DNA of 64,000 nucleotides from Yersinia nurmii (GCF_001112925.1 NZ_CPYD01000010.1:115042-179041), one strand, 5' to 3'. Counted from the stretch's first letter, positions 53,092 through 63,885 are shown. Numbers and translations: made by a program. Notes: generated by a model from the sequence alone, not told the origin.

Positions 53092-54432
53092 ATGAATCAG
53101 CCACAACAGCTCATTGAACATATTGCCGATAACTTGCGTGGGCAAACCTGTTTTCTGGTTGGATTTAGCGGTGGGCTAGATTCCAGCGTGTTGCTCCACG
53201 CGTTGGTACAGCTGCGCGCCAGTCTGTTGCCGTCTCTAACCCTGCGCGCTATTCATATACATCATGGCTTGAATCCACTGGCGGAAAACTGGGTGGAACA
53301 TTGCCAGGCGCAGTGTCAGGGTTGGAATGTGCCGTTTGAGGTTGTTCGGGTACAGCTCGATACGCGCCACAGTGGGATAGAAGCCGCCGCGCGAACCGCG
53401 CGTTATCAGGCCTTTTCCAGCCACCTGGCAGTAGGGGAAACCTTACTTACCGCTCAGCATCTCGATGATCAAAGTGAAACCTTTTTGCTGGCGTTAAAAC
53501 GCGGCAGCGGCCCTGCGGGTTTATCTTCAATGGCTGCGGTTATGCCATTTGCGGATAGTCAGATTTTGCGCCCATTACTTGCTATTTCCCGCAAACAATT
53601 AGAGCGTTACGCCGAAGATTGCCAGTTGGAATGGATAGAAGATGATAGCAATCAGGACGACCGCTTCGATCGTAATTTCCTGCGTCTGAAAGTATTGCCT
53701 GTTTTATCCGAACGTTGGCCGCACTTTTCCCGATCGGTGGCGCGTAGTGCGGAGCTCTGTGCTGAGCAGGAACAATTGTTAGATGAGCTATTATCTGAAT
53801 CCTTAGCACAACTACGGCAGCCGGATGGTTCTTTGGCGATCAATGGGTTAGCGCTAATGTCGGAAGCCAAACGCGGTGCCTTGCTGCGGCGCTGGTTGGC
53901 GGAGAAAGGCGTAGCGATGCCAGCCAGAGAACAGCTACAGCGAATTTGGAATGAAGTGGCGTTGGCGCGGGCTGATGCAGAACCGGTGCTGGAGTTGGCT
54001 CCTCATCAGGTACGGCGTTTTCGCCAACATTTGTATGTATTACCACGGTTGGAAGCCATCACTACGCCGGTTTTACCGTGGTCTGTACCATCGCGGTTGG
54101 CGCTACCCGCCGGGCTGGGAAGTCTGGAACTGACTGATGATAAGGGGCAGAAAATCCGAGTGCCTGCGGAAAATGAACCTGTTAGCGTCCGTTTTGGCCT
54201 ACAAGGGAACGTCAGAATCGTTGGGCGCCAGCATTCGCGGCGCGCTAAAAAACTGTGGCAGGAATTGGGTATTCCACCTTGGGAGCGTGAACGTATTCCG
54301 CTATTGTATTTTGGTGAGCAATTGATAGCCGCCGTTGGCGTATTTATCACGCCAGAGGGCGTAGCGGAAGAAGACGGAGCCTGCTGGTGCGTTCAGTGGC
54401 GTCAACTGAATAACATAATAAATAACGAATAA
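53092..54432 (+). CDS. tilS: tRNA(Ile)-lysidine synthase
   Basis: TilS converts C34 of the CAU-anticodon tRNA-Ile to lysidine, using lysine and ATP, so that it reads AUA codons. From the ATG at 53092 it has 446 residues (E. coli 432), starting MNQPQQLIEHIADNLRGQTC. The PP-loop motif is S26-GGLDS-31. HIHHGL and TAQHLDDQSETFLLALKRGSG are family blocks. The C-terminal domain ends with ERIPLLYFGEQLIAAVGVFI. The longer frame upstream runs antiphase through gloA2 and is spurious. It lies 7 bases after gloA2. Confidence 0.96.
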   Translation: MNQPQQLIEHIADNLRGQTCFLVGFSGGLDSSVLLHALVQLRASLLPSLTLRAIHIHHGLNPLAENWVEHCQAQCQGWNVPFEVVRVQLDTRHSGIEAAARTARYQAFSSHLAVGETLLTAQHLDDQSETFLLALKRGSGPAGLSSMAAVMPFADSQILRPLLAISRKQLERYAEDCQLEWIEDDSNQDDRFDRNFLRLKVLPVLSERWPHFSRSVARSAELCAEQEQLLDELLSESLAQLRQPDGSLAINGLALMSEAKRGALLRRWLAEKGVAMPAREQLQRIWNEVALARADAEPVLELAPHQVRRFRQHLYVLPRLEAITTPVLPWSVPSRLALPAGLGSLELTDDKGQKIRVPAENEPVSVRFGLQGNVRIVGRQHSRRAKKLWQELGIPPWERERIPLLYFGEQLIAAVGVFITPEGVAEEDGACWCVQWRQLNNIINNE

Positions 54433-54456
54433 TAAAAGCGGTCTTGAGGAGCAATA

Positions 54457-54774
54457 ATGATGAAATCAGTTCTGTGTCTGGCAGTGGCGTTAAGCTTAAG
54501 CCCTTTTTCTGCAATGGCGAAAAATGATATTGAGACCGGTAAGGCGAAGTCTGCCGCCTGTATTGCCTGCCACGGTATGAATGGCAAGGTTTCGGTGCCG
54601 ATGTATCCGAATTTGGCTGGGCAAAATGCGCTGTATCTGGAGCAATCGCTAAAAGCGTATAAAACCGGCGGGCGTTCTGGCGGTCAGGCTGAGGTAATGC
54701 GCGCCTATGTTTCAGGTTTGACCGATGAGGATATGTCCGATTTGGCGGCTTACTATGCCAGCCTGAAACCCTAA
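54457..54774 (+). CDS. Periplasmic monohaem c-type cytochrome
   Basis: The protein has 105 residues. A signal peptide ([21 protein letters not shown]) is cut before KND. The single haem site is C35-I-A-C38-H39, with the axial methionine probably M49 in [25 protein letters not shown] and the C-terminal [17 protein letters not shown] are typical of class I c553/c4-like cytochromes. AGGAG lies 9 bases before the ATG. It sits between tilS and rof, where E. coli has no gene. Its redox partner is not evident. Confidence 0.9.
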   Translation: MMKSVLCLAVALSLSPFSAMAKNDIETGKAKSAACIACHGMNGKVSVPMYPNLAGQNALYLEQSLKAYKTGGRSGGQAEVMRAYVSGLTDEDMSDLAAYYASLKP

Positions 54775-54795
54775 TATTTCGTGTTAGTTAAAAAC

Positions 54796-54827
54796 AAAAC
54801 GGGCCACTTTTCAGCGGCCCATTTTTT
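54796..54827. terminator. Bidirectional terminator between the cytochrome gene and rof
   Basis: GGGCC (54801-54805) and GGCCC (54816-54820) form the core stem around a 10-base loop. A-rich sequence precedes it and TTTTTT follows, so it works both for the cytochrome gene and, on the minus strand, for rof. Confidence 0.75.
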
Positions 54828-54837
54828 GGCGAAAGGA

Positions 54838-55399
<562 letters not shown>

Positions 55400-55523
55400 T
55401 CAGCGTTCAACGGAAGGTTTCTTTGCTTACTAAAAGCCATTAATAATCGGTTTATGTGGGGTAAGCAGCGCGCGAAAAGGCGGGATCAAGTACACTGTCC
55501 CCCTGAAAATTAAGAGGTCACCC

Positions 55524-56072
55524 ATGGCACTAAAAGCAACCATTCACAAAGCCACAGTCAATATTGCCGATATGGATCGCAATGTCTTTATGGATACCAA
55601 CCTGACGGTGGCACAGCACCCATCCGAAACCGATCAACGCATGATGCTGCGTCTATTGGCGTGGATTTGCCATGCGGACGAGCGTTTGTTATTTACCAAA
55701 GGCCTGAGTGCGGACGATGAGCCGGAAATCTGGCTGCGTAACGATCATAACGGCATCGAGCTGTGGGTGGAGTTAGGGCTGCCGGACGAGAAACGCTTGC
55801 GTAAAGCCTGTAATCAATCGAAAAAAGTTGTTCTTTATTCCTATGGGGAACGCGCGGCTAAAGTGTGGTGGCCACAGGTTAAAGAGAAACTTTCCGGCCA
55901 TGAGAATCTTCAGGTACGTTTTCTGGATGATGAGCAAATGACGAAACTGGCTGCGATGTCCACTCGCAACATGAATTTGCAGGCGACCCTGCAAGAGGGA
56001 ACCATTTGGCTTTCTGATGCTCAGAATAATCTGGAAATCACTTTTTCTGAATGGCAAGGCAGCGAGCAATAA
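55524..56072 (+). CDS. yaeQ: YaeQ family protein
   Basis: The protein has 182 residues (E. coli 181). The start [22 protein letters not shown], the [22 protein letters not shown] segment and [12 protein letters not shown] identify YaeQ. It has a PD-(D/E)XK-nuclease-like fold and in E. coli was found as a multicopy suppressor of rfaH-related defects; its function is unclear. AGAGG lies 8 bases before the ATG. arfB starts 2 bases after its stop. Confidence 0.95.
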   Translation: MALKATIHKATVNIADMDRNVFMDTNLTVAQHPSETDQRMMLRLLAWICHADERLLFTKGLSADDEPEIWLRNDHNGIELWVELGLPDEKRLRKACNQSKKVVLYSYGERAAKVWWPQVKEKLSGHENLQVRFLDDEQMTKLAAMSTRNMNLQATLQEGTIWLSDAQNNLEITFSEWQGSEQ

Positions 56073-56074
56073 GT

Positions 56075-56491
56075 GTGTTAAATATTTCGAATAGCGTGAC
56101 GCTGGCCGACAGCGAGATAGAGCTCACGGCGATCCGGGCTCAGGGCGCGGGCGGACAGCATGTTAATAAATCCTCAACGGCAATACATTTGCGCTTTGAC
56201 ATCAAGGCCTCTAGCCTGCCAGAGTATTACAAGCAGCGCCTGTTGGCGCTGAATCATCATCTGGTCACGGCGGATGGGGTGGTGATTATCAAGGCTCAGG
56301 AATACCGCAGTCAGGATATGAATCGCGAGGCAGCTCTGGCTCGTTTAGCGGCGCTGATTCGCCAAGCCATGGTCGTAGAAAAGACCCGACGACCAACTAA
56401 GCCGACCAAAGGCTCTAAAATTCGGCGGGTGGAAGGAAAAGTCCGCAAAGGTGCAACTAAAGCGCTGCGTGGCAAAATACATCAGGATTGA
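56075..56491 (+). CDS. arfB: Alternative ribosome-rescue factor ArfB
   Basis: ArfB (YaeJ) hydrolyses peptidyl-tRNA on ribosomes stalled at mRNA ends. I chose the GTG at 56075 (138 residues; E. coli 140), because the ATG at 56051 starts inside yaeQ and adds unrelated residues. The catalytic GGQ motif is residues 26-28 in [20 protein letters not shown]. The basic C-terminal tail ([20 protein letters not shown]) is the part that enters the empty mRNA channel. It is coupled to yaeQ. Confidence 0.94.
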   Translation: MLNISNSVTLADSEIELTAIRAQGAGGQHVNKSSTAIHLRFDIKASSLPEYYKQRLLALNHHLVTADGVVIIKAQEYRSQDMNREAALARLAALIRQAMVVEKTRRPTKPTKGSKIRRVEGKVRKGATKALRGKIHQD

Positions 56492-56541
56492 TACCGCAGG
56501 GGTGTGGGTCCATAGGATTGGTACACAGTAGGAGATAAACT

Positions 56542-57222
56542 GTGAGAAAACTCAGTATTACTTTGTTATTAGCAGCTGGCGCTTTGTCACTGCTGGGCTG
56601 TAAAAACCTTTATCAGCCAAAAGAGCAACCTTTACAGCCGATGCTTCAAAGTTATCAGGGCGTATTGCCTTGCGCGGATTGCAGTGGGTTGGATACGTCT
56701 TTATTTTTAGATGCTGACGGCACCTTCGTGTTACAGGAAACCTATCGTGGCACCAGAGATGGCGATCGGACATTCTCAGAGCAGGGAACTTGGGCGCGAA
56801 CTGCCGATAAACTAGTGTTAACCAGCTCTAAAGGTGAGAAGCGCTATTTCCATCCGGTAGGAAAGAATCTGGAAATGTTGGATCAAGATGGCCTACGGAT
56901 TAAATCCTCTCTGAACTACCAGTTAACGGCCAGCGAAGCTTTGCCAACGACGTCTATCCCTTTGCGCGGCATGTATATTTATATGGCTGATGCGGCACAG
57001 TTTACCGACTGCGCTACCGGCCATAGCTTCGCCGTTGATAATAATGTCGAGTTGGAAACCGGTTATATGAATGCGCGGAAAAACGCCGGTGAGCCGGTTT
57101 TCCTGACGTTAAATGGACATTTTGGTATGCGACCGTCTATGGAAGATGGACAGTGGGATAAGTCTATGATTCCTGATGGCAATATCAAGTTCACTGCGGG
57201 TAAAACCTGCAATAGCAAATAA
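56542..57222 (+). CDS. nlpE: Outer-membrane lipoprotein NlpE (copper homeostasis/surface sensing)
   Basis: NlpE (CutF) activates the Cpx envelope stress system on surface contact or lipoprotein defects. The start is GTG at 56542 with GGAG 9 bases upstream. It has 226 residues (E. coli 236). The lipobox is SLLGC (C20), with Lys at +2, so outer-membrane sorting is expected. The N-terminal barrel has a CADC motif (C44, C47). The C-terminal OB-like domain ends FTAGKTCNSK. It is followed by a bidirectional terminator facing proS. Confidence 0.95.
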   Translation: MRKLSITLLLAAGALSLLGCKNLYQPKEQPLQPMLQSYQGVLPCADCSGLDTSLFLDADGTFVLQETYRGTRDGDRTFSEQGTWARTADKLVLTSSKGEKRYFHPVGKNLEMLDQDGLRIKSSLNYQLTASEALPTTSIPLRGMYIYMADAAQFTDCATGHSFAVDNNVELETGYMNARKNAGEPVFLTLNGHFGMRPSMEDGQWDKSMIPDGNIKFTAGKTCNSK

Positions 57223-57270
57223 TCGTAAGCCGGCGGATTATTCACAAGTTTTTCCGTGATTCAGCCAAAG

Positions 57271-57298
57271 AAAAGCCCTGTTAAAAACAGGGCTTTTT
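57271..57298. terminator. Bidirectional terminator between nlpE and proS
   Basis: AAAAGCCCTGTT and AACAGGGCTTTT form a perfect 12-bp stem with an AAA loop, with T-runs on both strands. It is shared by convergent nlpE and proS. Confidence 0.92.
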
Positions 57299-57317
57299 GG
57301 TACTCATTCTCGGTTGA

Positions 57318-59036
57318 TTAACCTTTGATTTCACTCAGCAGGAACTCAATGATTTCGCTGGTTTTAATCATTTTCTTCTCACCGGCACGGCGGTTTTTGT
57401 ATTCCACCTCTTCGCTGTCCAGATTGCGATCGCCAATAACGATGTTGTGCGGCACGCCAATCAGTTCCATATCGGCAAACATCACGCCCGGACGTTCTTT
57501 ACGGTCATCCAGAATGACATCAATGCCTTTAGCGCGCAGAGTGGCGTACAGTTCTTCCGCCAGCTCTTTAACGCGGAAAGACTTGTGCATATTCATCGGG
57601 AGAATAGCAACCTGGAATGGCGCAATAGCGTCTGGCCAGATAATCCCGCGGTCATCATGATTTTGCTCAATCGCCGCCGCCACTACGCGGGAAACCCCGA
57701 TGCCGTAACAGCCCATGGTCATTACCTGATTGCGGCCATCTTCGCCTTGAACCGTCGCTTTCATCGCTTCGGAATACTTGGTGCCTAACTGGAAGATATG
57801 ACCCACTTCGATACCGCGTTTAATCTGCAAAGTACCTTTGCCGTCAGGGCTGATATCGCCTTCAACTACGTTACGTAGATCAGCAACCTGCGGCAGCGGA
57901 AGGTCGCGCTCCCAGTTAATACCGAAGTAATGTTTACCATCAATGTTTGCGCCAGCGCCGAAATCGCTCATAACTGCAACGCTGCGATCGATGACCACAG
58001 GCATTGGCAGGTTAACCGGGCCGAGAGAACCTGGGCCTGCACCAACGATAGCGCGAATTTCTTCTTCGCTCGCGAAGGTCAGCGGTTTGGCAACCTGCGG
58101 CAGTTTCTCTGCCTTGATTTCGTTCAGTTCGTGATCGCCACGTACTAGCAGGGCAATCAGCTTATGGCCGCTTTCTTCATGGGCATGAACCATCAGGGTT
58201 TTGACGGTTTTTTCAACGGGTAACTGGAATTGCTCTACCAATTCAGCGATGGTTTTCGCATTTGGTGTATCAATAATACGCAATTCTTCCGACGCGGCTG
58301 CGCGAGGTGCGCTTGGTGCCATGGCTTCGGCGAATTCGATATTCGCCGCGTAGTCTGATTCAGTAGAGAAAACGATATCGTCTTCACCGCTGTCGGCCAG
58401 CACTTGGAACTCATGGGATGCGTCGCCACCGATAGAGCCGGTATCAGCCAGAACCGGACGGAAATTCAGACCCATACGTTCAAAGATACGGTTGTATGCG
58501 GCATACATGGCGTCGTAGGTTTCTTGCAGAGATTCCTGAGTTGTATGGAAAGAGTAAGCATCTTTCATCAGGAACTCACGGGCGCGCATAACGCCAAAGC
58601 GCGGGCGTACTTCGTCACGGAACTTGGTTTGAATCTGGAAGAAGTTCAGCGGCAACTGCTTATAAGAGTTGATTTCGCCACGAACCAGATCGGTAATAAC
58701 TTCTTCGTGAGTCGGGCCAAGTACAAAAGGACGTTCGCCGCGATCGACAAAACGCAGCAACTCAGGGCCGTATTGCTCCCAACGACCGCTCTCCTGCCAC
58801 AAGTCTGCGGGCTGAACTACCGGCATGGAAACTTCAATCGCGCCCGCGTTGTTCATCTCTTCACGAACGATGTTTTCAACTTTTTTCAGAACGCGGATAC
58901 CGGTGGGCAGCCAGGTATAAAGACCTGAGGCCAGCTTACGAACCATACCGGCACGCAGCATCAATTGATGGCTAATGACTTCCGCGTCGGCAGGCGTCTC
59001 TTTTAGAGTGGAGAGCAAATATTGGCTAGTGCGCAT
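57318..59036 (-). CDS. proS: Prolyl-tRNA synthetase
   Basis: ProS charges tRNA-Pro. It has 572 residues, the same as E. coli. The class II motifs are present: motif 1 near [21 protein letters not shown], motif 2 in [23 protein letters not shown], and motif 3 in [17 protein letters not shown]. Between motifs 2 and 3 an insertion (INS) editing domain lies at about residues 225-400 (bacterial type), which clears Ala-tRNA-Pro. It lies between nlpE and trmO. Confidence 0.98.
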   Translation of the reverse strand: MRTSQYLLSTLKETPADAEVISHQLMLRAGMVRKLASGLYTWLPTGIRVLKKVENIVREEMNNAGAIEVSMPVVQPADLWQESGRWEQYGPELLRFVDRGERPFVLGPTHEEVITDLVRGEINSYKQLPLNFFQIQTKFRDEVRPRFGVMRAREFLMKDAYSFHTTQESLQETYDAMYAAYNRIFERMGLNFRPVLADTGSIGGDASHEFQVLADSGEDDIVFSTESDYAANIEFAEAMAPSAPRAAASEELRIIDTPNAKTIAELVEQFQLPVEKTVKTLMVHAHEESGHKLIALLVRGDHELNEIKAEKLPQVAKPLTFASEEEIRAIVGAGPGSLGPVNLPMPVVIDRSVAVMSDFGAGANIDGKHYFGINWERDLPLPQVADLRNVVEGDISPDGKGTLQIKRGIEVGHIFQLGTKYSEAMKATVQGEDGRNQVMTMGCYGIGVSRVVAAAIEQNHDDRGIIWPDAIAPFQVAILPMNMHKSFRVKELAEELYATLRAKGIDVILDDRKERPGVMFADMELIGVPHNIVIGDRNLDSEEVEYKNRRAGEKKMIKTSEIIEFLLSEIKG

Positions 59037-59162
59037 GATGTTTTGGTTCCATTAGAACTGCAAATTGCAACAGGCTGCCGAGATTGGTCAGGCAGTCAAA
59101 AACAGTAAAAGTAGCTTAGTTTACCAGTGAGAAACGGTTGTCAAAAGAGAACCGCGCGAAAT

Positions 59163-59870
59163 TTAGCGTGGGTCGAGAGATAACACTTCGGTTTGCTGCC
59201 CAATAACTCGCCAACGAACGTTAAACTCTAATAATAATACTGCGTATTCCCGCATTTCTTCTTCGTTTTTTCGATAGGCCGGACGAGGGTCCTGCGCCAG
59301 AACCTGAGCAATAAAACGTTCTAGATTTGGGAAGCGCGCCTGATTTTCTGCTATCTGCCGTTGGGCATGAGCGGAAAATATCACTGGCATATCGGCGTCG
59401 GGTGCTGATTGAGCAAAACCGGCACGAGCCAGCGGCTGGCTTTCTGCAAAGGGCAGGTAGGGTTTAATATCGATAACCGGCGTACCGTCGACCAGATCCA
59501 GACTCCCAAGCTCAAGTACTACTTCTGAACCTCTCACTCGCACAGCTTTCAGCTCAATGAGCGACATACCAATGGGATTAGGGCGAAAAGTCGATCGGGT
59601 GGCAAATACGCCCATACGAGCATTGCCGCCAAGGCGTGGAGGACGTACCGTAGGTCGCCAGCCGCCGTCCATGGTTTGATGAAAAACAAACATGATCCAT
59701 AGGTGGCTGAAATCAGTCAGGCCGCGAACTGCCTCTGGCTGATTATAAGGAGCCAGTAATTGTAGCTCACCGCCGCCGTCTTCAATCAGCCCCGGCTGTC
59801 GGGGAACCGCAAATTTTTCTTTATAGGGCGACCGGATAACACCGATTTGATCAAAGGAAAACGTGGTCAT
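59163..59870 (-). CDS. trmO: tRNA (adenine(37)-N6)-methyltransferase TrmO
   Basis: TrmO (TsaA/YaeB) methylates t6A37 of tRNA-Thr to m6t6A using SAM. From the ATG at 59870 it has 235 residues, exactly as in E. coli. An ATG at 59948 would add 26 residues overlapping rcsF. The single-sheet beta-barrel domain includes IGVIRSPYKEKFAVPRQPGL, LWIMFVFHQ, GVFATRSTFRPNPIGMS and DLVDGTPVIDIKPYLPF. It overlaps the rcsF stop by ATGA and is coupled to it. Confidence 0.96.
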   Translation of the reverse strand: MTTFSFDQIGVIRSPYKEKFAVPRQPGLIEDGGGELQLLAPYNQPEAVRGLTDFSHLWIMFVFHQTMDGGWRPTVRPPRLGGNARMGVFATRSTFRPNPIGMSLIELKAVRVRGSEVVLELGSLDLVDGTPVIDIKPYLPFAESQPLARAGFAQSAPDADMPVIFSAHAQRQIAENQARFPNLERFIAQVLAQDPRPAYRKNEEEMREYAVLLLEFNVRWRVIGQQTEVLSLDPR

Positions 59871-60274
59871 TTTGACGATACGTTCAGCGCAGAACCTTGG
59901 CAAATAGCCTGCTGATAGCAACCTGGCACGCCGCTGATAATCTGACATTCATGGAGCAATACCGCGTTGGCTTTCAGGTAAGAGGCTTTAATCTGCATTC
60001 TCTTACGCGCCGTGGCAATATTCGGCGGCGAGTCTTGAGCGCTGGTTTGGCAGGATTCACCTGAAACTTCTCCTAAATCTCGGAAAGGTTTACCGACTAA
60101 CTCTTCGGCGGTTTTATACAGTTTCACCGGCGCAGAACGCGGAGCTGTAGTTTGAGTGGGTTTAGCCGTCGGCTGAGGGTTTGGCAACATCTTCCCGCCA
60201 TTGGATGATTCGGTCTGTAGCATGGAACATCCAGTTAGCGAAAGAGCTAACCAACAGAGAGGTAACGCACGCAT
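59867..60274 (-). CDS. rcsF: Outer-membrane lipoprotein RcsF, Rcs phosphorelay sensor
   Basis: RcsF detects envelope damage and triggers Rcs signalling through IgaA. It has 135 residues (E. coli 134). The lipobox is LTGC (C16) with Ser at +2. A proline-rich linker spans about residues 30-50. The globular domain has the four conserved cysteines C75, C110, C119 and C125 that form two non-consecutive disulfides, each one residue after its E. coli counterpart. It is upstream of and coupled to trmO. Confidence 0.96.
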   Translation of the reverse strand: MRALPLCWLALSLTGCSMLQTESSNGGKMLPNPQPTAKPTQTTAPRSAPVKLYKTAEELVGKPFRDLGEVSGESCQTSAQDSPPNIATARKRMQIKASYLKANAVLLHECQIISGVPGCYQQAICQGSALNVSSK

Positions 60275-60336
60275 AGAGATTCCTTTGTTTTTTATATTTA
60301 AGTTGCGCTATTGAAGCAATCTATCATGCAAATAAC

Positions 60337-60358
60337 AAGACGGGCCGTAGCCCGTCTT
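60337..60358 (-). terminator. Terminator of metNIQ
   Basis: AAGACGGGC and GCCCGTCTT form a perfect 9-bp stem around CGTA. On the minus strand it is followed by GTTATTTG, a modest T-run. It is 33 bases after the metQ stop. Confidence 0.75.
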
Positions 60359-60391
60359 AAAGATATATTCACTAAAATCGGTAATGAAAAA

Positions 60392-61207
60392 TTACCAGCC
60401 TTTTACAGCACCGCCGTTAAAGGCTTTATTCGCGGCTTCGTAAACTTCTTCAGACTGGTAGGCCTGTACGAATTTCTTCACGTTTTCCGCGTCTTTATTG
60501 TCTTCACGAGCCACGATCAGGTTAACGTAAGGCGAGTCTTTGCCTTCAACAAACAGACCGTCTTTCGCAGGTGTCAGGCCAACCTGGCTGGCATAAGTGG
60601 TGTTGATTACCGCTAACGCAATTTTCTGGTCATCCAGAACGCGCGGTAACTGAGGCGCTTCCAGCTCAACCAAATTCAGGTTTTTAGGATTTTCGATGAT
60701 ATCCAGTTTCGTTGGCAGCAAGCCTACGCCTGGCTTCAGTTTGATCAGATTTTGTTTTTCCAGCAGCAGCAGGGAACGGCCCAAGTTAGTTGGGTCGTTA
60801 GGCACTGCGATGCTTGAACCCGGTTGCAGTTCGTCCAGGGATTTGATTTTCTTGGAGTAACCGGCAATTGGGTAAACGAAGGAATTACCAACGGAAACCA
60901 GTTTATAACCGCGATCAATGATTTGCTGATCCAGATAAGGCTTATGCTGAAAAGCGTTCAGATCGATATCGCCTTTGCTCAATGCTTCGTTAGGCAATAC
61001 ATAATCGTTGAATACAACTAACTCAACGTCCAGACCGTATTTATCTTTCGCCACTTTTTGCGCTACTTCTGCAACCTGCTGTTCAGCGCCAACGATCACA
61101 CCTACTTTGATGTGATTAGTATCTTTTTCTTCCTGACCACAACCGGCCAAAAGCAGGGTTCCGATCAGCGCGCCGACTGCCGCGATAGATTTTAATTTAA
61201 AAGACAT
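60392..61207 (-). CDS. metQ: D-/L-methionine ABC transporter substrate-binding lipoprotein
   Basis: MetQ captures methionine for MetNI. I chose the ATG at 61207 (271 residues; E. coli 271), with GGAAAGG 3 bases upstream. The longer frame adds MNVYRGKD. The lipobox is LLLAGC (C23), so it is an inner-membrane-anchored or periplasmic lipoprotein. The NlpA domain includes IKVGVIVGAEQQVAEVAQ, LDVELVVFNDYVLPNEALS and GDIDLNAFQHKPYLDQ. It is the third gene of metN-metI-metQ. Confidence 0.97.
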   Translation of the reverse strand: MSFKLKSIAAVGALIGTLLLAGCGQEEKDTNHIKVGVIVGAEQQVAEVAQKVAKDKYGLDVELVVFNDYVLPNEALSKGDIDLNAFQHKPYLDQQIIDRGYKLVSVGNSFVYPIAGYSKKIKSLDELQPGSSIAVPNDPTNLGRSLLLLEKQNLIKLKPGVGLLPTKLDIIENPKNLNLVELEAPQLPRVLDDQKIALAVINTTYASQVGLTPAKDGLFVEGKDSPYVNLIVAREDNKDAENVKKFVQAYQSEEVYEAANKAFNGGAVKGW

Positions 61208-61271
61208 ATCCTTTCCTCTATAGACATTCATTTTAATAGGCGCCGCTGTGAGCGCTATCGCAGGCTGATTA

Positions 61272-61925
61272 TTATTTGTGAGTCACGGCTCTGACGATCC
61301 GGTCACCACAGAACTGAATCAGGTAGACCAAAATAACCAATAACACTAAGACGGTATTCATTGCGGTCGCGTCATACCCAATATAACCATATTGGTATCC
61401 GATTTGACCTAAACCACCGGCGCCGACTGCACCACCCATGGCGGAATAACCGACCAGAGTAATCAGCGTAATGGTTGCGGCGTTAACTAAACCGGGCAAA
61501 GCTTCTGGTAATAATACTTTTTTGATGATTTGGAACGGCGTGGCACCCATGGCGCGAGCCGCTTCTACCAAACCGGATGGAATCTCCAGCAGCGCGTTTT
61601 CTACCATACGCGCGATAAATGGCGCAGCGCCTACGGTTAAAGGAACGATCGCCGCCTGTAGGCCGATAGACGTTCCTACTATCATGCGAGTGAATGGAAT
61701 CATCCAAACCAATAAAATAATGAAAGGTATGGAACGGAAAATATTCACCAATGCTGAGACTGTCTTATATAAGGTATTGTTGGCACTGATTTGTCCAGGA
61801 CGTGTGATATACAGCAACACGCCAATTGGCAGACCCAATACAAAACCGAAAAAGCCGGAAACGAAGGTCATCACAATCGTTTCCCAGATGCCCCGGCCCA
61901 TTAACCACATCATTGCCTCAGACAT
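61272..61925 (-). CDS. metI: D-methionine ABC transporter permease
   Basis: MetI is the inner-membrane permease. It has 217 residues, the same as E. coli, with about five membrane segments. The EAA-type coupling loop is [26 protein letters not shown]. It overlaps metN by 8 bases, so translation is coupled. Confidence 0.97.
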   Translation of the reverse strand: MSEAMMWLMGRGIWETIVMTFVSGFFGFVLGLPIGVLLYITRPGQISANNTLYKTVSALVNIFRSIPFIILLVWMIPFTRMIVGTSIGLQAAIVPLTVGAAPFIARMVENALLEIPSGLVEAARAMGATPFQIIKKVLLPEALPGLVNAATITLITLVGYSAMGGAVGAGGLGQIGYQYGYIGYDATAMNTVLVLLVILVYLIQFCGDRIVRAVTHK

Positions 61926-62949
61926 AACCCAGAACCTCTACTTTTACATGATGATCTTGCAGGAATTTGATTGCGGCCAGGCCATCTTCACTTTCGCCGT
62001 GTAATTCCGCCAACATAACGCCGAATTTAACTCCGCCGGCATAATCCATTTGTGAACTTAGAATACCGATATCGATGTTAAAGCGACGTACTGCCTGAGA
62101 AATCAGCGGAGCGTCTACAGATTTGCCGGTAAATTCCAGTTTCAGTAATGGCACACGGTCAGGTGCAGGTTCAGCGCTCATGCGTAGGGCATAGTCTTCA
62201 GGGATATCCAGATGTAGCGTGGAATGAATAAACTGCTGCGCCAGCGGCGTTTTCGGATGGGAGAACACTTCGCTCACGCTGTCTTTCTCAATCAGCTTGC
62301 CTTCGCTAATAACGGCAACTTGATCGCAAATACGTTTTACCACGTCCATCTCATGGGTGATTAATAAGATAGTTAATCCCAGCCGACGGTTAATGTCTTT
62401 CAGTAGTTCCAGAATAGAACGGGTCGTCGCTGGATCCAGTGCGCTGGTGGCTTCGTCGCACAGCAAAACTTTTGGATTACTGGCAAGCGCTCGGGCAATA
62501 GCCACGCGCTGTTTTTGTCCGCCGGAAAGGTTAGCCGGGTAGGCATCCTGTTTATCAGCCAGACCCACCAAATCAAGCAGTTCGAGCACTCTCTTCTTTA
62601 TATCTGCGCGCGGCGTGTTATCCAGCTCAAGCGGCAGAGCAATATTACCGAATACGGTACGGGACGAGAGCAAGTTAAAATGCTGGAAAATCATGCCAAT
62701 CTGACGGCGTGCGCGAGTCAGTTCGCGTTCTGATAAGGAAGTCAGATCCTGACCATCAACCAGAACCTGACCGCTGGTTGGTCGCTCTAACATATTGGCG
62801 CAGCGAATCAGGGTGCTTTTGCCTGCGCCTGATGAGCCGATAACACCATAGATCTGTCCGGCAGGGACGTGAAGAGTCACGTCAGAGAGGGCGGTAATCA
62901 CACGCGATCCCTGCTGAAACACTTTGCTGATATTGGAGAGTTTAATCAT
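61918..62949 (-). CDS. metN: D-methionine ABC transporter ATP-binding protein
   Basis: MetN powers methionine uptake. It has 343 residues, the same as E. coli. The Walker A motif GSSGAGKST has K44, the signature is [15 protein letters not shown], and the Walker B motif is [13 protein letters not shown]. The C-terminal NIL domain (about 265-343) binds methionine and inhibits the transporter allosterically. It is the first gene of metNIQ, with MET boxes upstream, and is divergent from gmhB. Confidence 0.98.
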   Translation of the reverse strand: MIKLSNISKVFQQGSRVITALSDVTLHVPAGQIYGVIGSSGAGKSTLIRCANMLERPTSGQVLVDGQDLTSLSERELTRARRQIGMIFQHFNLLSSRTVFGNIALPLELDNTPRADIKKRVLELLDLVGLADKQDAYPANLSGGQKQRVAIARALASNPKVLLCDEATSALDPATTRSILELLKDINRRLGLTILLITHEMDVVKRICDQVAVISEGKLIEKDSVSEVFSHPKTPLAQQFIHSTLHLDIPEDYALRMSAEPAPDRVPLLKLEFTGKSVDAPLISQAVRRFNIDIGILSSQMDYAGGVKFGVMLAELHGESEDGLAAIKFLQDHHVKVEVLGYV

Positions 62950-63021
62950 ATTATTCTTATTTTATCGTTAGTTTCCGTGGCTAGATAAAAAGTAAACTTT
63001 AGTGAAACCAAAGCATGGATC

Positions 63022-63053
63022 GGATGTTAAGGCGTCTAGACGTCTAAGTCAAC
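63022..63053 (-). promoter_or_regulatory. MET boxes (MetJ operator) of metNIQ
   Basis: Four 8-base units lie in tandem: GGATGTTA (63022), AGGCGTCT (63030), AGACGTCT (63038) and AAGTCAAC (63046). The third is the exact consensus AGACGTCT and the second differs at one base. MetJ with SAM binds such tandem boxes to repress methionine genes. They lie 73-104 bases before metN and 83-114 bases before gmhB. Confidence 0.85.
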
Positions 63054-63135
63054 TGGGAAGGTTGTTTCTCTTCATTCTCAATGATGGGTGAAACATGCAA
63101 TACTAGTGGTGTTTACAGTCCTCAGGAGCATATAA

Positions 63136-63702
63136 GTGACGCAGCCAGTTCCCGCAATATTTTTAGATCGTGACGGTACCCTTAATATCGACCACGGTTA
63201 TGTCCACGAGATAGATAATTTTCAGTTTATAGACGGCGTGATTGATGCTTGTCGTGAATTAAAAGAAATGGGCTTTGCCTTGGTGCTGGTAACTAACCAG
63301 TCTGGCATCGCCCGCGGTATGTTTACCGAAGCCCAGTTTGTCAGCCTGACAGAATGGATGGATTGGTCACTGGCCGATCGCGGTGTGGATTTGGATGGTA
63401 TCTATTTCTGTCCGCATCATCCGGAAGGAAGCGTCGAAGAGTTTCGTCAAACCTGCGAATGTCGCAAGCCGTTGCCTGGCATGTTAATAGAAGCACAGCA
63501 AGAATTGAACATCGATATGGCTGCTTCTTATATGGTAGGTGATAAAATGGAAGATATGCAGGCCGCTTTAGCTGCCAATGTCGGTACTAAAGTTCTGGTG
63601 AGAAGCGGTAAACCCGTCACTGAAGCGGGTGAAGCGCTGGCCGATTTGGTACTAAATAGCCTCGCAGAACTACCAAAAGCCATCAAAATGCGGGTTAAAT
63701 AA
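63136..63702 (+). CDS. gmhB: D-glycero-beta-D-manno-heptose 1,7-bisphosphate 7-phosphatase
   Basis: GmhB removes the C7 phosphate in ADP-heptose synthesis for the LPS inner core. The start is GTG at 63136 after AGGAG at 7 bases. It has 188 residues (E. coli 191). The HAD nucleophile and acid are D11 and D13 in [15 protein letters not shown]. The CPHHPEG and CECRKP segments provide the zinc-binding cysteines and histidine. [19 protein letters not shown] is the Mg-binding motif. It lies before the rRNA operon, as in E. coli. Confidence 0.97.
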   Translation: MTQPVPAIFLDRDGTLNIDHGYVHEIDNFQFIDGVIDACRELKEMGFALVLVTNQSGIARGMFTEAQFVSLTEWMDWSLADRGVDLDGIYFCPHHPEGSVEEFRQTCECRKPLPGMLIEAQQELNIDMAASYMVGDKMEDMQAALAANVGTKVLVRSGKPVTEAGEALADLVLNSLAELPKAIKMRVK

Positions 63703-63751
63703 GCGTAAAGCGCAAATAATCGGCAAACGAAATAAACTTTACGATAAACCC

Positions 63752-63779
63752 TTGCCATTCTGAAGCAGCTCCCTATAAT
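63752..63779 (+). promoter_or_regulatory. rRNA operon promoter P1
   Basis: TTGCCA (-35, 63752-63757) and TATAAT (-10, 63774-63779) are 16 bases apart, followed by a GC-rich GCGC discriminator. This is typical of rrn P1. AT-rich sequence upstream (63720-63750) would be the UP element and Fis region. Confidence 0.88.
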
Positions 63780-63857
63780 GCGCATCCATCGACACGGCGC
63801 TGTGAGCAACTTCACAGAGTGGCCGGGGAGAGCAGAGAAAACTAACGAATTAAGTTG

Positions 63858-63885
63858 TTGACTCTGTAGCGGGAAAGCGTATTAT
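63858..63885 (+). promoter_or_regulatory. rRNA operon promoter P2
   Basis: TTGACT (-35, 63858-63863) and TATTAT (-10, 63880-63885) are 16 bases apart, 106 bases after P1, the usual tandem P1-P2 arrangement. Confidence 0.85.
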
